A stretch of 29,900 bases of DNA, taken from positions 1 to 29,900 of the forward strand of contig CAJKSU010000008.1 in NCBI GenBank assembly GCA_905202605.1, in the 5' to 3' direction. A program made the position numbers and the translations under genes. Position 1 is the first letter of the stretch. Every line of letters starts with the position of its first letter. A model generated the notes under the pieces. That model saw only the letters and a list, made by a program, of their open reading frames with translations. It made no database searches and was not told where the DNA came from. This document shows, one piece after another, positions 1 through 7,985 of this stretch. Source of the DNA: an uncultured Eubacteriales bacterium. Lineage in GTDB: Bacteria; Bacillota; Clostridia; Oscillospirales; Oscillospiraceae.

Positions 1-2009
1 CGAGCCAGACCGGCTACATCAAGGGCAATGATGTGCGTCTGCGTTCCGGCGCCGTAGAACTGGGCGCAGAGGTCGGGGGTCGCTGCCACACCGCCGGAGA
101 GTACCACCAGATCGGCGGGGACAAACTGCTCCTCTCCGTGCTCGTCAATATAGGTAACGCCCTTGGGAGTAACGGAAACGTACTTCTGGATCTTCCGGGC
201 ATAATCGAAGCCCTTGAGGTGCTCGTAGGCGTCCATCATCATTACAACAAAGTGAGCGTGGGGCGCGTCCTGGGCCAACATGTCCTGACGGGTCATAACC
301 GTTACATGATGCCCCTTCTCCGCCAGATGCATGCCTGTCTCGGTACCCGTCTCACTACCGCCGATGACCACGATCTCATGGGGCAGCTCGGCCTCATGAC
401 CGTAAACATCCACGCAGAGCATGGTTTTGGTTCCCTCCTCAATGGGGAGCCGGGGGCTTTTGAATCTGGGGCCGATGGCAACCACTACGTCGTCATAGCC
501 CTCCGGGGCCAGCATTTCTTTGGTTGCCTCGGTATTCAGGCAGACCTTAACGCCCTTCTGGTAGACCTGACGGATCAGCCAGTGGTTGAAATCCGCCAGA
601 GGCCACTTGAAGCTGGCATAGTCCGCGTGGAAGAGCTGACCGCCCAGCTGGGAGGACTTTTCATACAGGGTAACGTCATGTCCGCGCTCGGCGCAGGTGA
701 TGGCGCACTTCATACCGGCGGGGCCGCCGCCGATGATGGCGACCTTCTTCTTCTCGCCTACGGGTGCGATCATCTGATCCAGCTTGAATTCCATGCCGAT
801 CTTGGGGTTTACGGAGCAGAAGGAGCGGAATTTATCGGAATCGTTGGGAACGTGGCACTTGTTGCAGCGGATGCAGGGGGTCACGTCCTCCCCACGTCCG
901 GCGTAGAGCTTCTTGCCGTAGTCGCTGTCGCAGATCCAGGCGCGAGACATGCAGATGATGTCCGCCTTGTGCTCCCGAAGGATCTTTTCGTTGAAATCGG
1001 GGTTCTGAAGACCGGCGGAGACGCCGACCTTGATGGAGCCGCCGCGGCTCATAATGGACTCCTTCAGCGCTGCTGCCGCGTCCAGATTGGGACAGGGAAC
1101 AGCACGGGAGGAGGTAAAGCCGATGGGATGCTGGGGGTCCTTGTCGCCGTGGCGCACATGGAGGATATCTACCTTGCCCTCCAGAAGCTTTGCCAGCTCA
1201 AAGGTATCGCCGCGGTTGACGCCCAGACCGTCCACGGAAATCAGCATTTCCAGAGGGAAGTCCCGTCCAAAGGTCTGCTTCATGGCGTCCATGACCTCGA
1301 TCATCAGCCGGGCGCGGTTCTTGGCGGAGCCGCCGTATTCATCGGTGCGGTGGTTGGTGTGGGTGGACCAGAACTCCGCCATAGTGCCGTTGTGATAGGC
1401 ATTGTGGAAGGAGAACATCTCAAAGCCGAACTGCTTTAAAATCTTGGCGTTGGCAACGGTGGAGTCGATGAACTCCTGAATCTGCTTTTTGGTGATGTGA
1501 TCGACGCTTCTGCCCCGGCACTGCTCCTGCTCCTGCCGCAGCTGTTCCATGGGATCGGAGGGCATAACGGGACCACCGCCGCCATGCTGAGGGGTGCCGT
1601 CCTTCATGGGGCCGCCGGGCATGTCGTTCCGGGTGAAGCTGCCCATGGGCTGGGTAATGGCGATGGACTCATAGTAGCGGATGGCGTCGATGGTCTGACA
1701 GAGGTAGTTGTGGGCGCTGGTTTTTGCGATGTTCACGGCGGTGTCATGGGGCGGGAAGCTCATGGCGATCTCGCCGGGCTTCATGGGCGGGCCGCCGGGG
1801 CCTTCATCCGTGCGCATGGCAAAGTTCAGATAAACTGCCGCGGCGCCGTTCTTGGCGCGGTTGGACAGATGGGAAATCAGACGATCCGTGGGGTACTCCT
1901 CGGTACCCTGAAGCATATGGGGGATGCCCGCGGTGGAAACCATACGGTTTTTCAGCAGGACATTGCCAACCTGAATGGGAGAAAGCAGAAGCTCGTAACG
2001 ATTGGACAT
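1..2009 (-). CDS. OYE-family NAD(P)H:flavin oxidoreductase / enoate-reductase-like iron-sulfur flavoenzyme (3' end cut by window edge)
   Basis: Translation gives 669 codons before the left edge cuts the C-terminus. Family members are about 650-700 residues, so nearly all of it is present. An N-terminal TIM barrel of the old yellow enzyme family (about 1-370) carries the typical N-H-R-T-D-E-Y-G-G-S segment. A cysteine cluster follows, C379-x2-C382-x2-C385-x12-C398, expected to hold a 4Fe-4S centre. Next come an FAD-binding GGGPAG (427-432) and a second dinucleotide motif GGSET (550-554). The family passes electrons from NAD(P)H through FAD and Fe-S to FMN to reduce a conjugated C=C bond (2,4-dienoyl-CoA reductase, enoate reductases, BaiCD/BaiH-type steroid enzymes); the substrate cannot be told from sequence. 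Residues about 120-165 form an unusual Gly/Pro-rich insertion. The start has AGGAGG just upstream. A long ORF on the opposite strand is a shadow. Confidence 0.9.
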   Translation of the reverse strand, partial: MSNRYELLLSPIQVGNVLLKNRMVSTAGIPHMLQGTEEYPTDRLISHLSNRAKNGAAAVYLNFAMRTDEGPGGPPMKPGEIAMSFPPHDTAVNIAKTSAHNYLCQTIDAIRYYESIAITQPMGSFTRNDMPGGPMKDGTPQHGGGGPVMPSDPMEQLRQEQEQCRGRSVDHITKKQIQEFIDSTVANAKILKQFGFEMFSFHNAYHNGTMAEFWSTHTNHRTDEYGGSAKNRARLMIEVMDAMKQTFGRDFPLEMLISVDGLGVNRGDTFELAKLLEGKVDILHVRHGDKDPQHPIGFTSSRAVPCPNLDAAAALKESIMSRGGSIKVGVSAGLQNPDFNEKILREHKADIICMSRAWICDSDYGKKLYAGRGEDVTPCIRCNKCHVPNDSDKFRSFCSVNPKIGMEFKLDQMIAPVGEKKKVAIIGGGPAGMKCAITCAERGHDVTLYEKSSQLGGQLFHADYASFKWPLADFNHWLIRQVYQKGVKVCLNTEATKEMLAPEGYDDVVVAIGPRFKSPRLPIEEGTKTMLCVDVYGHEAELPHEIVVIGGSETGTETGMHLAEKGHHVTVMTRQDMLAQDAPHAHFVVMMMDAYEHLKGFDYARKIQKYVSVTPKGVTYIDEHGEEQFVPADLVVLSGGVAATPDLCAQFYGAGTQTHIIALDVAGLA

Positions 2010-2054
2010 AGTTGGACCTCCTAAACATGCGATGTGTTCGTGTTTTATGCCAAT

Positions 2055-2083
2055 AGCATACAGAAGCGCTGGGCGGATTGCAA
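2055..2083 (-). promoter_or_regulatory. Predicted promoter of the OYE-family reductase, with overlapping inverted repeat
   Basis: Read on the minus strand, TTGCAA is followed after 17 bp by TATGCT, about 45 bp upstream of the reductase ATG. A short inverted repeat TATGC-N5-GCATA (2046-2060) overlaps the -10 box, a good position for a repressor. The regulator is unknown; the adjacent AraC gene is one candidate. Confidence 0.45.
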
Positions 2084-2121
2084 GATTCGTTTTCTGCCTG
2101 CCGGAACTATCAAAATTGGAT

Positions 2122-2154
2122 ATGGGGCAGCTGCGGATTTTGCAGCTGCCCCAT
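2122..2154 (-). terminator. Stem-loop terminator downstream of the AraC gene
   Basis: Perfect 13-bp stem (ATGGGGCAGCTGC at 2122-2134 pairing with 2142-2154) with a 7-nt loop, 11 bp after the AraC stop codon. On the minus strand it is followed by ATCCAATTTTG, so the U-tract is weak and displaced. Confidence 0.65.
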
Positions 2155-2165
2155 GGCATATAGGC

Positions 2166-3407
2166 TTATGACTTGAATTTTCCCGGTGTGGTTCCCTCGT
2201 ATTTTTTAAAGGCACGGGACATAGTGAGAACGTTGGTATAGCCCACTTGGGCTGCTGCCGCTGTCAGCGTCTCTCCCCTGCCGATGAGAATTTTGGCCTC
2301 CTGAATGCGGTAAAAGTGGATGTAGTCCAGAATGCTGGTGCCGGTGAGCCGGAGAAAGCTCCGGGACAGATAGGAGGGGTTCTTGCCGAATTCATCCGCC
2401 ACCCGGTTTACGTTCAGGTCAGGGTCATTGTAGCTGCCACGGATGTAGTTTTTTACGTCTATGATCCACTCGGCACTGCTGGATTTCCGCCCGGAGAGTA
2501 CCCAGTCGTTGAGATGTCCGAAAATATGCTCCATCTGGGCGCGGATCTCCGGATAGGTCACCGCCTCCAGCAGTGACTGCTCCGGGGCCAGGGCGGCAAG
2601 CTGATCGGTCAGGGAATGTCCCACCATGCTCTCGCAGGCGGAGATCAGCGCGGAAAGATACTGGGAGCATTTGTGCTTGAGCAGGATCAGCGGGTCTGCC
2701 AGCGCGAGATACTCCTGATCAAACAGACTGCCGAATACCTCGGAGGCCTGCCGGAAGCTGCCGGATTTGAAGAGGCTGAGAATTTCCTGCTCCTTATCAA
2801 TATCGGAGCGCTGGGGCGGGTAGACGGCGGGAACGCTGAGAATGGATTCCCGGAGGATCGGCTGGGTGGACAGGTGCAGAACCCGATATTCCTGAAGCTG
2901 ACGAACCGCCTGTTTGCTGCTCCGAAGTCCGGGAAAGCCCTCACGAACGCCACTGACTGCGGCAAACAGCCGAATGCCCGCAATGCGCTGCTCCAGCGCT
3001 ACCAGTTCCTCGGCGGTTTTGTGCAGCACCCCGGCAACGGAGTCCGGCTCGGAGCCGCAGATGAGACATAGTACCTCGCTTTTGGCCTTAAATACAAAGG
3101 TGCCGCTGCGCCCCCGGAGCTCCTCCCGCAGCAGCTCCAGAAGGTTGACTGCAAGCTGTGCCTCGGAGTAGGAGGTATGCCCCAGACCCTGAATGTAGGC
3201 GTAGGCGTCCACCGCCACCACATGGAGGGAGATCAGGCCAAAGTGATTCCCATTAAACTGAATGCCGCATTCGGATAGCCGCTGGATATGATCCTCAGGG
3301 ATTGGCGAGCCGTCCTGAAGCAGCCCCATGAGAAGGTGATCCCGGATGGCCTCGGCGCTCGGCTCCAATCCGGCGTCGGCCCATTGGGTCATGTCCTGTG
3401 TCTGCAT
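2166..3407 (-). CDS. AraC/YesN-type transcriptional regulator
   Basis: A 413-residue cytoplasmic one-component regulator. The C-terminal ~100 residues form a double helix-turn-helix of the AraC/XylS family (from about IIDVKNYIRGSY, through V-A-D-E-F-G-K-N-P-S-Y-L-S-R-S-F, to Q-V-G-Y-T-N-V-L-T-M-S-R-A-F-K-K-Y-E-G-T-T-P-G-K-F). The middle part resembles the degenerate GGDEF-like sensor region of CdaR/YesN-type proteins. There is no receiver domain and no membrane segment, so it is probably not the response regulator of a two-component pair. It lies head-to-head with the solute-binding lipoprotein gene at 3593, its likely target, and resembles the second AraC protein at 20198-21478. The ribosome site GGAAGGGA lies about 12 bp upstream of the chosen ATG, slightly far. 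Confidence 0.9.
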   Translation of the reverse strand: MQTQDMTQWADAGLEPSAEAIRDHLLMGLLQDGSPIPEDHIQRLSECGIQFNGNHFGLISLHVVAVDAYAYIQGLGHTSYSEAQLAVNLLELLREELRGRSGTFVFKAKSEVLCLICGSEPDSVAGVLHKTAEELVALEQRIAGIRLFAAVSGVREGFPGLRSSKQAVRQLQEYRVLHLSTQPILRESILSVPAVYPPQRSDIDKEQEILSLFKSGSFRQASEVFGSLFDQEYLALADPLILLKHKCSQYLSALISACESMVGHSLTDQLAALAPEQSLLEAVTYPEIRAQMEHIFGHLNDWVLSGRKSSSAEWIIDVKNYIRGSYNDPDLNVNRVADEFGKNPSYLSRSFLRLTGTSILDYIHFYRIQEAKILIGRGETLTAAAAQVGYTNVLTMSRAFKKYEGTTPGKFKS

Positions 3408-3444
3408 TGTGCATCAGCGTCCCTTCCAGTGAAATTACTCCTCT

Positions 3445-3474
3445 ATTGTACCGGGTTGGAGGGACAAACGTCAA
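3445..3474 (-). promoter_or_regulatory. Promoter of the AraC gene
   Basis: Minus strand: TTGACG, 18 bp, TACAAT, with the -10 box about 40 bp upstream of the AraC ATG. Close to the sigma-A consensus at both hexamers. Confidence 0.6.
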
Positions 3475-3592
3475 GGGCTGGGTCAGCCCGGTGTGCAAAA
3501 AGTGACGGAAATCAGAGTATGAATTTGATGATTTTATCCGGCGGTGGAACGTGTTATTATGTGGATATCAAACCAAACAAGGAGGAATACCC

Positions 3593-5374
3593 ATGAAAAC
3601 AAAGCTGTGCGCTATGATGCTGTCTTTGACCATGGTGCTGGCAGCGCTGACCGGCTGCGGCTCCAATGGCGGCTCCACGGCAGCAGATTCGGCGGCACCG
3701 GACAGCAGCGCACCGGCCCAGACGCAGGAAACCGAGCAGGCGCCTCAGGAGGCCGTACCGGCTGTAGATTCCGCAGAGGAAGGGCCTGCGCAGGAGGCTG
3801 CACCTCAGGACAACGGCATCAGCAAGTACGTTACCCCCAATAATATTGAAGAGCTGATTGTGGATCGTCCCAGCGTGGAGCTTCCCATTGCGGAGGATGA
3901 TGCCACCTTTACCTTCTGGACCGGCTCCCCAGCCATGGATGCGACCATCTCCGGCTGGAATGATTCCACTGCGGTACAGGAGCTGGAAAAGCGCACCGGC
4001 GTGCACATCGACTATATTGAGGTTGCGCCCCCGGCACAGGCCGAGAGCCTGAACCTGATGTTTGCCTCCGGCGACTATCCCGATATTCTGAACTATGCCA
4101 TTACCGGCAGCTACTCCATCCCCTATCTGATTGAAAATGAGATCGTCATGGATCTTCAGGACATGATGAATGACTATGCGCCCTCCTACTCCGCACTGAT
4201 GGAGGCTGACCCGGCGCTGTATCTGGCAACCGTAGACGATGAAGGGCAGATCGGCGGTCTGGCTGGCTATCGCTATAATTCCTTTACCACCACCGGCGCA
4301 ATCGTTCGCTCCGACTGGGTGGAGAAGGTCGGCATGAACCTTAGCGACCTGACCACCATCGACGACTACCATGATTTTCTGGCAGCGGTCAAGGATCAGG
4401 GACTGTGTGAGTACCCCATGCCCCTGCGCTATGACGCCTCCATTACCGGCAGCCCCTTCCTGGCAGCCATGGGCGGCTATGCGGGCGCCGCGGCGGAGTC
4501 CTCTCCCCAGAGCTTCTACTATGACGACAACGATGAGCTGGTTTACAGCTATATCACCGACACCTATAAGGAGTATCTGTCCCTGATGGCGGACTGGTAC
4601 AAGGAGGGCCTGATCACCCGTGACCTTCTGAACTCCGACATGCTGGATTCCTCTGCCATTACCTCCGGCTCCTATGCGGTGTTCTGGCAGGACTGCCAGT
4701 TCATGAGCATGTGGACCGAGGCCGGTAAGGTCAACGATCCGGATTATGCGCTGGCTGGCATCACCGAGCCTCTGGTTGAGGAAGGTCAGCAGGTGGGCTT
4801 TGGCGATATCACTGATATTTCCATCAATCTGATGATCTGTACCTCCTGCGATGATCCGGAGACTGCGCTCCAGTGGCTGGATTATCACTTCTCCGAGGAC
4901 GGCTCTATCCTCTGCCAGTACGGTCTGGAGGGCGAGGGGCTGGAGTATCAGGACGGTAAGCCCGGCTATTCCGATCTGATCTCCAACAACCCCGACGGCC
5001 TGTCCACGGACAATGCGCTCAACGCCTATACCATCAACATGAACATGTTTGCCTCCAACGGCACCACTCTGCGCGGCGCTTATGACGAGGTACAGCAGGA
5101 GGCGCTGAACGCATGGAACGACAAGCGCGAGGTGACCAAGAGCTCCTTCACCAACCTGTTTACACTGGATACCGATGAGACGGCAACCGTACAGCGGTAT
5201 TACACCGATATCTCCACCTATGTGGCAGAGCAGGTGGGCAAGTTCCTCATTGGCGAGGCCGATCTGGACGAGAACTGGGATTCCTTTGTGGAAACCGTAG
5301 AGTCCATGGGCATTGACGAGGTCATCGACGCCTACACCACCGCAGGCGAGCGATACTTCGGACGGCTGGATTAA
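3593..5374 (+). CDS. Extracellular solute-binding lipoprotein (family 1, LipO/LplA-like), orphan
   Basis: 593 residues. The N-terminus is a lipoprotein signal: basic start, hydrophobic stretch and lipobox L-T-G-C with the lipidated Cys at 22, followed by a ~55-residue Ser/Ala/Gln/Glu-rich tether. The body has the features of large sugar- or peptide-type binding proteins (E-L-E-K-R-T-G-V-H-I near the start, F-A-S-G-D-Y-P-D-I-L, D-W-Y-K-E-G-L-I, and a C-terminal Y-Y-T-D-I-S-T-Y segment). The start at 3593 is set by AAGGAGG at 3578-3586; an upstream ATG in frame lacks such a site. No permease or ATPase gene is adjacent, so it must share a transporter encoded elsewhere or act only as a sensor or scavenger. 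It is a distant paralogue of the protein at 27323-29113. Ligand unknown; oligosaccharide is a guess from the family. Confidence 0.88.
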   Translation: MKTKLCAMMLSLTMVLAALTGCGSNGGSTAADSAAPDSSAPAQTQETEQAPQEAVPAVDSAEEGPAQEAAPQDNGISKYVTPNNIEELIVDRPSVELPIAEDDATFTFWTGSPAMDATISGWNDSTAVQELEKRTGVHIDYIEVAPPAQAESLNLMFASGDYPDILNYAITGSYSIPYLIENEIVMDLQDMMNDYAPSYSALMEADPALYLATVDDEGQIGGLAGYRYNSFTTTGAIVRSDWVEKVGMNLSDLTTIDDYHDFLAAVKDQGLCEYPMPLRYDASITGSPFLAAMGGYAGAAAESSPQSFYYDDNDELVYSYITDTYKEYLSLMADWYKEGLITRDLLNSDMLDSSAITSGSYAVFWQDCQFMSMWTEAGKVNDPDYALAGITEPLVEEGQQVGFGDITDISINLMICTSCDDPETALQWLDYHFSEDGSILCQYGLEGEGLEYQDGKPGYSDLISNNPDGLSTDNALNAYTINMNMFASNGTTLRGAYDEVQQEALNAWNDKREVTKSSFTNLFTLDTDETATVQRYYTDISTYVAEQVGKFLIGEADLDENWDSFVETVESMGIDEVIDAYTTAGERYFGRLD

Positions 5375-5392
5375 GCTTCATAATCTATATGG

Positions 5393-5424
5393 AAACAGCA
5401 GCTCCAAACGGGGCTGCTGTTTTT
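5393..5424 (+). terminator. Rho-independent terminator after the solute-binding protein gene
   Basis: Perfect 10-bp stem AAACAGCAGC / GCTGCTGTTT (5393-5402 with 5413-5422) running into a T-tract, 18 bp after the stop codon. It also separates this gene from the convergent LysR gene. Confidence 0.85.
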
Positions 5425-5427
5425 GCG

Positions 5428-6426
5428 CTATTGTGCGCCCGGAGTGGGCGGCTTCATGCCCGAAAACTCCGGCCAGAAGGCGGAAAGATAGTTGAGAAGC
5501 TCCGAGCGGATGGGAAAGCTGCGAAGACGTTGGGTCAGCGCGGAATAATGGCGGAGATAGTTCATGTAGTGAGAAGCTTCCTCCGTGAACAGCCCGGTCT
5601 GGGGATAGGTCAGAAACAGCCGCCGATGACAGATTTTATTGGACATGGGGATCATTCGGGTACCCGGCGCTATGGGAAAGTCGGACTTCTCCCAGAAATG
5701 AACGACGCTTTCCGGGATGAAGGTGATGCCTACATCGTTATAGACCTGTATGGTCATGGATTCGGGGTCACCCACGTAGTACACCCGCCCCGGCATAGTG
5801 GAGGAATGGGTATAAAAACGCCGCATGATCTGCGCTACTGTATAATCCGGCCGTTGGGAGAGCAGCGTCAGTGAGCGCAGCTGCTCCATGGAAAGCTCGT
5901 CATAGCCCGCCAAATGGGAGTTGGCATTGACAAAGGCGTACATCGGCTCTTCCAGCAGCGGCTCGGAGGTTAGGAAATCATCCGTGTTGTCCTCATAGGT
6001 GATGGCAAAGGCAGCGCGGCCGCGGCGCAGAGATTCCAGCGTTTCCCGCGTGGTTTCCCGCAGCTCAACCACTTCTCGCTCAGGAAAAAATTTGCTGTAG
6101 AGGATTCTGGATTCATTGGTAAAATCCCCAGCCTCCGAGGTGTAGGTGATGGTACTGGCGGTGGCTCCGCGGATGGTGGACATATCGTAGGTCAGTTTGT
6201 CGATATGACCAAGGATCATGGAGGCGGTTCGGCAGAAAAAAGTCCCTGCATCGGTGAGCACCAGCCGCCGCCCCTGACGCTGAAACAGCTGTACCCCGAG
6301 CTCCTCTTGAAGACGCTTATAGCTGAGGGATAGAGCGGATTGGGAGATGTGCAGCCGCTCCGCCGCCTGGGTAACGGAATCACTTTCGGCAATTGCTACC
6401 ACATATTTCAATTGCAGTAAATCCAT
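5428..6426 (-). CDS. LysR-family transcriptional regulator
   Basis: 332 residues. Residues 1-60 are a classic LysR winged helix-turn-helix (M-D-L-L-Q-L-K-Y-V-V-A-I-A-E, then S-V-T-Q-A-A-E-R-L-H-I-S-Q-S-A-L-S and L-G-V-Q-L-F-Q-R). The remaining ~240 residues fit the two-lobed effector-binding domain, although the 90-300 region is divergent. The gene is divergent from the branched-chain-amino-acid-type ABC operon starting at 6580 and is its probable regulator. The ATG is preceded by AGGA at a suitable distance. The stop codon is TAG, showing that TAG is read as stop in this genome. The small-molecule effector cannot be deduced; a product or substrate of the transporter is usual for such divergent pairs. 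Confidence 0.92.
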   Translation of the reverse strand: MDLLQLKYVVAIAESDSVTQAAERLHISQSALSLSYKRLQEELGVQLFQRQGRRLVLTDAGTFFCRTASMILGHIDKLTYDMSTIRGATASTITYTSEAGDFTNESRILYSKFFPEREVVELRETTRETLESLRRGRAAFAITYEDNTDDFLTSEPLLEEPMYAFVNANSHLAGYDELSMEQLRSLTLLSQRPDYTVAQIMRRFYTHSSTMPGRVYYVGDPESMTIQVYNDVGITFIPESVVHFWEKSDFPIAPGTRMIPMSNKICHRRLFLTYPQTGLFTEEASHYMNYLRHYSALTQRLRSFPIRSELLNYLSAFWPEFSGMKPPTPGAQ

Positions 6427-6459
6427 TTTTAAATCACGTCCTAAACTATAAATGCTATC

Positions 6460-6503
6460 AATATATTTCAGAAATATTATATATTAGACAAAAATATATT
6501 TCA
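6460..6503 (+). promoter_or_regulatory. Candidate LysR operator: palindrome plus phased direct repeat
   Basis: ATATTTC-A-GAAATAT (6463-6477) is a perfect inverted repeat around one base. The 11-mer AATATATTTCA occurs at 6460-6470 and again at 6493-6503, exactly 33 bp apart, about three helical turns. This matches the recognition-site plus activation-site arrangement common for LysR proteins, and it lies in the divergent intergenic region. Confidence 0.5.
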
Positions 6504-6513
6504 AGTGTATGAT
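6484..6513 (+). promoter_or_regulatory. Predicted promoter of the Liv-type ABC operon
   Basis: TTAGAC, 18-bp spacer, TATGAT, about 65 bp upstream of the lipoprotein start. The second half of the candidate LysR operator lies inside the spacer. The -35 match is imperfect, as expected for an activated promoter. Confidence 0.45.
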
Positions 6514-6579
6514 GTAGCCAAAAGGGCGAAATGTTATGACATCTGTATAGAAAAAGCCCTCGACCATGGAAAGGATGAA

Positions 6580-7872
6580 ATGAAAATGACCAAAAAATTA
6601 CTTGCTCTGCTGCTGGCGGCAGCGATGGTACTGGGTCTTGCGGCCTGCGGCAGCGGCAGCGGCAGTGGCGGCAGTACAACCTCCGATAATGCGCCGGCGG
6701 CAAGCACAGCTGATTCGGCGGCTGCTCCGGCAGCGGATCAGAACACTACGGCCTCTGGTGATAACGTGCTGAAAATCGGTGCGCTGCTGAACACCACCGG
6801 CTGGTTTGCTTCCGTTGACTACAACAACCAGATTGAGATGCAGACTCTCTGCGATTACCTCAATGAGCAGGGCGGCATCGACATCGGCGGCACCAAGTAC
6901 CAGCTGGAGCTTGTGGTGGAAGACGGCGGCTCCGATGCCGAGGGCATTCGCTCTGCGGCACAGCGTCTGGTAGACGCCGGTGTAAAGTATGTCATGGAGA
7001 CAAACGACTTCTGGGTAGAGGGCGCCATTGATATTTTCGAGAACGCCGGCGTTATGAATGTGATGGCTCAGAACAACATGAACCATAACGTAATGAATGC
7101 GGATACCAAGTATTCCTTTACCTTCTCCAATGCATGTACTTCCCAGTACTATACTGCCATCGAAGTTCTGAAGGATCAGTACCCCGATGTCAAGAAGGTT
7201 GTATATACCTGCGATGACAACGGCGTAAATGACGAGCAGGCGGCGCTGGTCAAGGCGGGCTGCGAAAAGTTCGGTCTGGAGTATGTTGACAGCCCCATTA
7301 TCTATGACGGCGAGTCCACGGACTTCTCCTCCATTGCACTGAAGGTTGTTTCCTCCGGGGCGGACTGCTTTATCGGCAACGGCACCCCAGATAACATTGC
7401 GTCTCTGCTGAAGGAAGTTCGTTCTGCTGGTTCCGATATGGTATGCGCAGCCGTTATTACCATGAGCCCCGGCGTGCTGATCGGCGGCTCCGGCCTGAGT
7501 GATCTGTCTGGCGCATTTACCTTCGGCACTGACATTGCTGACACCTCCCGGAATACCGATACCTTTAACGCCATCTATAAGAAGTTTGTGGATCAGTACG
7601 GCGAGGAAACTGCTTCTGCGTGGAACGGCGCAGGCCTTGACAACCTCTACACCATGCTTCAGATCATGCAGGGCGCAGGCTCTATCGACGTAGACACCGT
7701 TCTCAAGTACTATGAGACGATGGACACCGTGGAGACGCTGTTTGGTACCGGCATCAAGGGCGGACAGGAGACATTTGGCAATGACCACGCCATTTCTCAT
7801 CCCAGCCATACCTTGAAGGCTGATGGCGGTAAGATTGTCTACATGGCAACCTATGACTGCATTGTTCCCTAA
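6580..7872 (+). CDS. Branched-chain-amino-acid-type ABC transporter substrate-binding lipoprotein (LivJ-like)
   Basis: 430 residues from the ATG preceded by AAAGGATG; a second ATG two codons later is also possible. The lipoprotein signal has lipobox L-A-A-C with Cys23, then a Gly/Ser/Ala-rich linker to about residue 60. The mature part is a type I periplasmic-binding fold of the Leu/Ile/Val family: K-I-G-A-L-L-N-T-T-G-W-F-A near its start, L-E-L-V-V-E-D-G-G-S-D, A-A-Q-R-L-V-D-A-G-V-K-Y-V, and later G-A-D-C-F-I-G-N. First gene of the operon with livH, livM, livG and livF-type genes. Family members carry amino acids, urea, aromatic acids or amides, so leucine/isoleucine/valine is only the default guess. 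Confidence 0.92.
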   Translation: MKMTKKLLALLLAAAMVLGLAACGSGSGSGGSTTSDNAPAASTADSAAAPAADQNTTASGDNVLKIGALLNTTGWFASVDYNNQIEMQTLCDYLNEQGGIDIGGTKYQLELVVEDGGSDAEGIRSAAQRLVDAGVKYVMETNDFWVEGAIDIFENAGVMNVMAQNNMNHNVMNADTKYSFTFSNACTSQYYTAIEVLKDQYPDVKKVVYTCDDNGVNDEQAALVKAGCEKFGLEYVDSPIIYDGESTDFSSIALKVVSSGADCFIGNGTPDNIASLLKEVRSAGSDMVCAAVITMSPGVLIGGSGLSDLSGAFTFGTDIADTSRNTDTFNAIYKKFVDQYGEETASAWNGAGLDNLYTMLQIMQGAGSIDVDTVLKYYETMDTVETLFGTGIKGGQETFGNDHAISHPSHTLKADGGKIVYMATYDCIVP

Positions 7873-7904
7873 CGGGAAAACGAATACTGTGAAAAGCTGA
7901 CCAC

Positions 7905-7932
7905 CGGGCGCAGGGGGCATCCTCTGCGCCCG
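7905..7932 (+). other. Intercistronic stem-loop after the LivJ-type gene
   Basis: Perfect 9-bp GC-rich stem (CGGGCGCAG at 7905-7913 with CTGCGCCCG at 7924-7932) and a 10-nt loop, with no T-tract. This kind of structure usually protects the 3' end of the upstream binding-protein mRNA. Confidence 0.6.
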
Positions 7933-7940
7933 AAGCAGCA

Positions 7941-7967
7941 AAAGCCGACACGGCTTTGATCTTTTTT
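7941..7967 (+). terminator. Intra-operon leaky terminator between binding protein and permease
   Basis: AAAGCCG-ACA-CGGCTTT (7941-7957), then GATC and six T residues. It directly precedes the ribosome site of the permease gene. Full termination would leave the permeases without a visible promoter, so partial read-through is inferred. Confidence 0.6.
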
Positions 7968-7985
7968 CCGAAAGGAGCGGTTTTC

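Noticed and set aside
33..1439. Long plus-strand open frame (468 codons) opposite the OYE-family reductase, and a second at 1497-2024
   Set aside because: The minus strand reads as a motif-complete flavoenzyme across this region; the plus-strand translations have no recognisable domains and no ribosome site.
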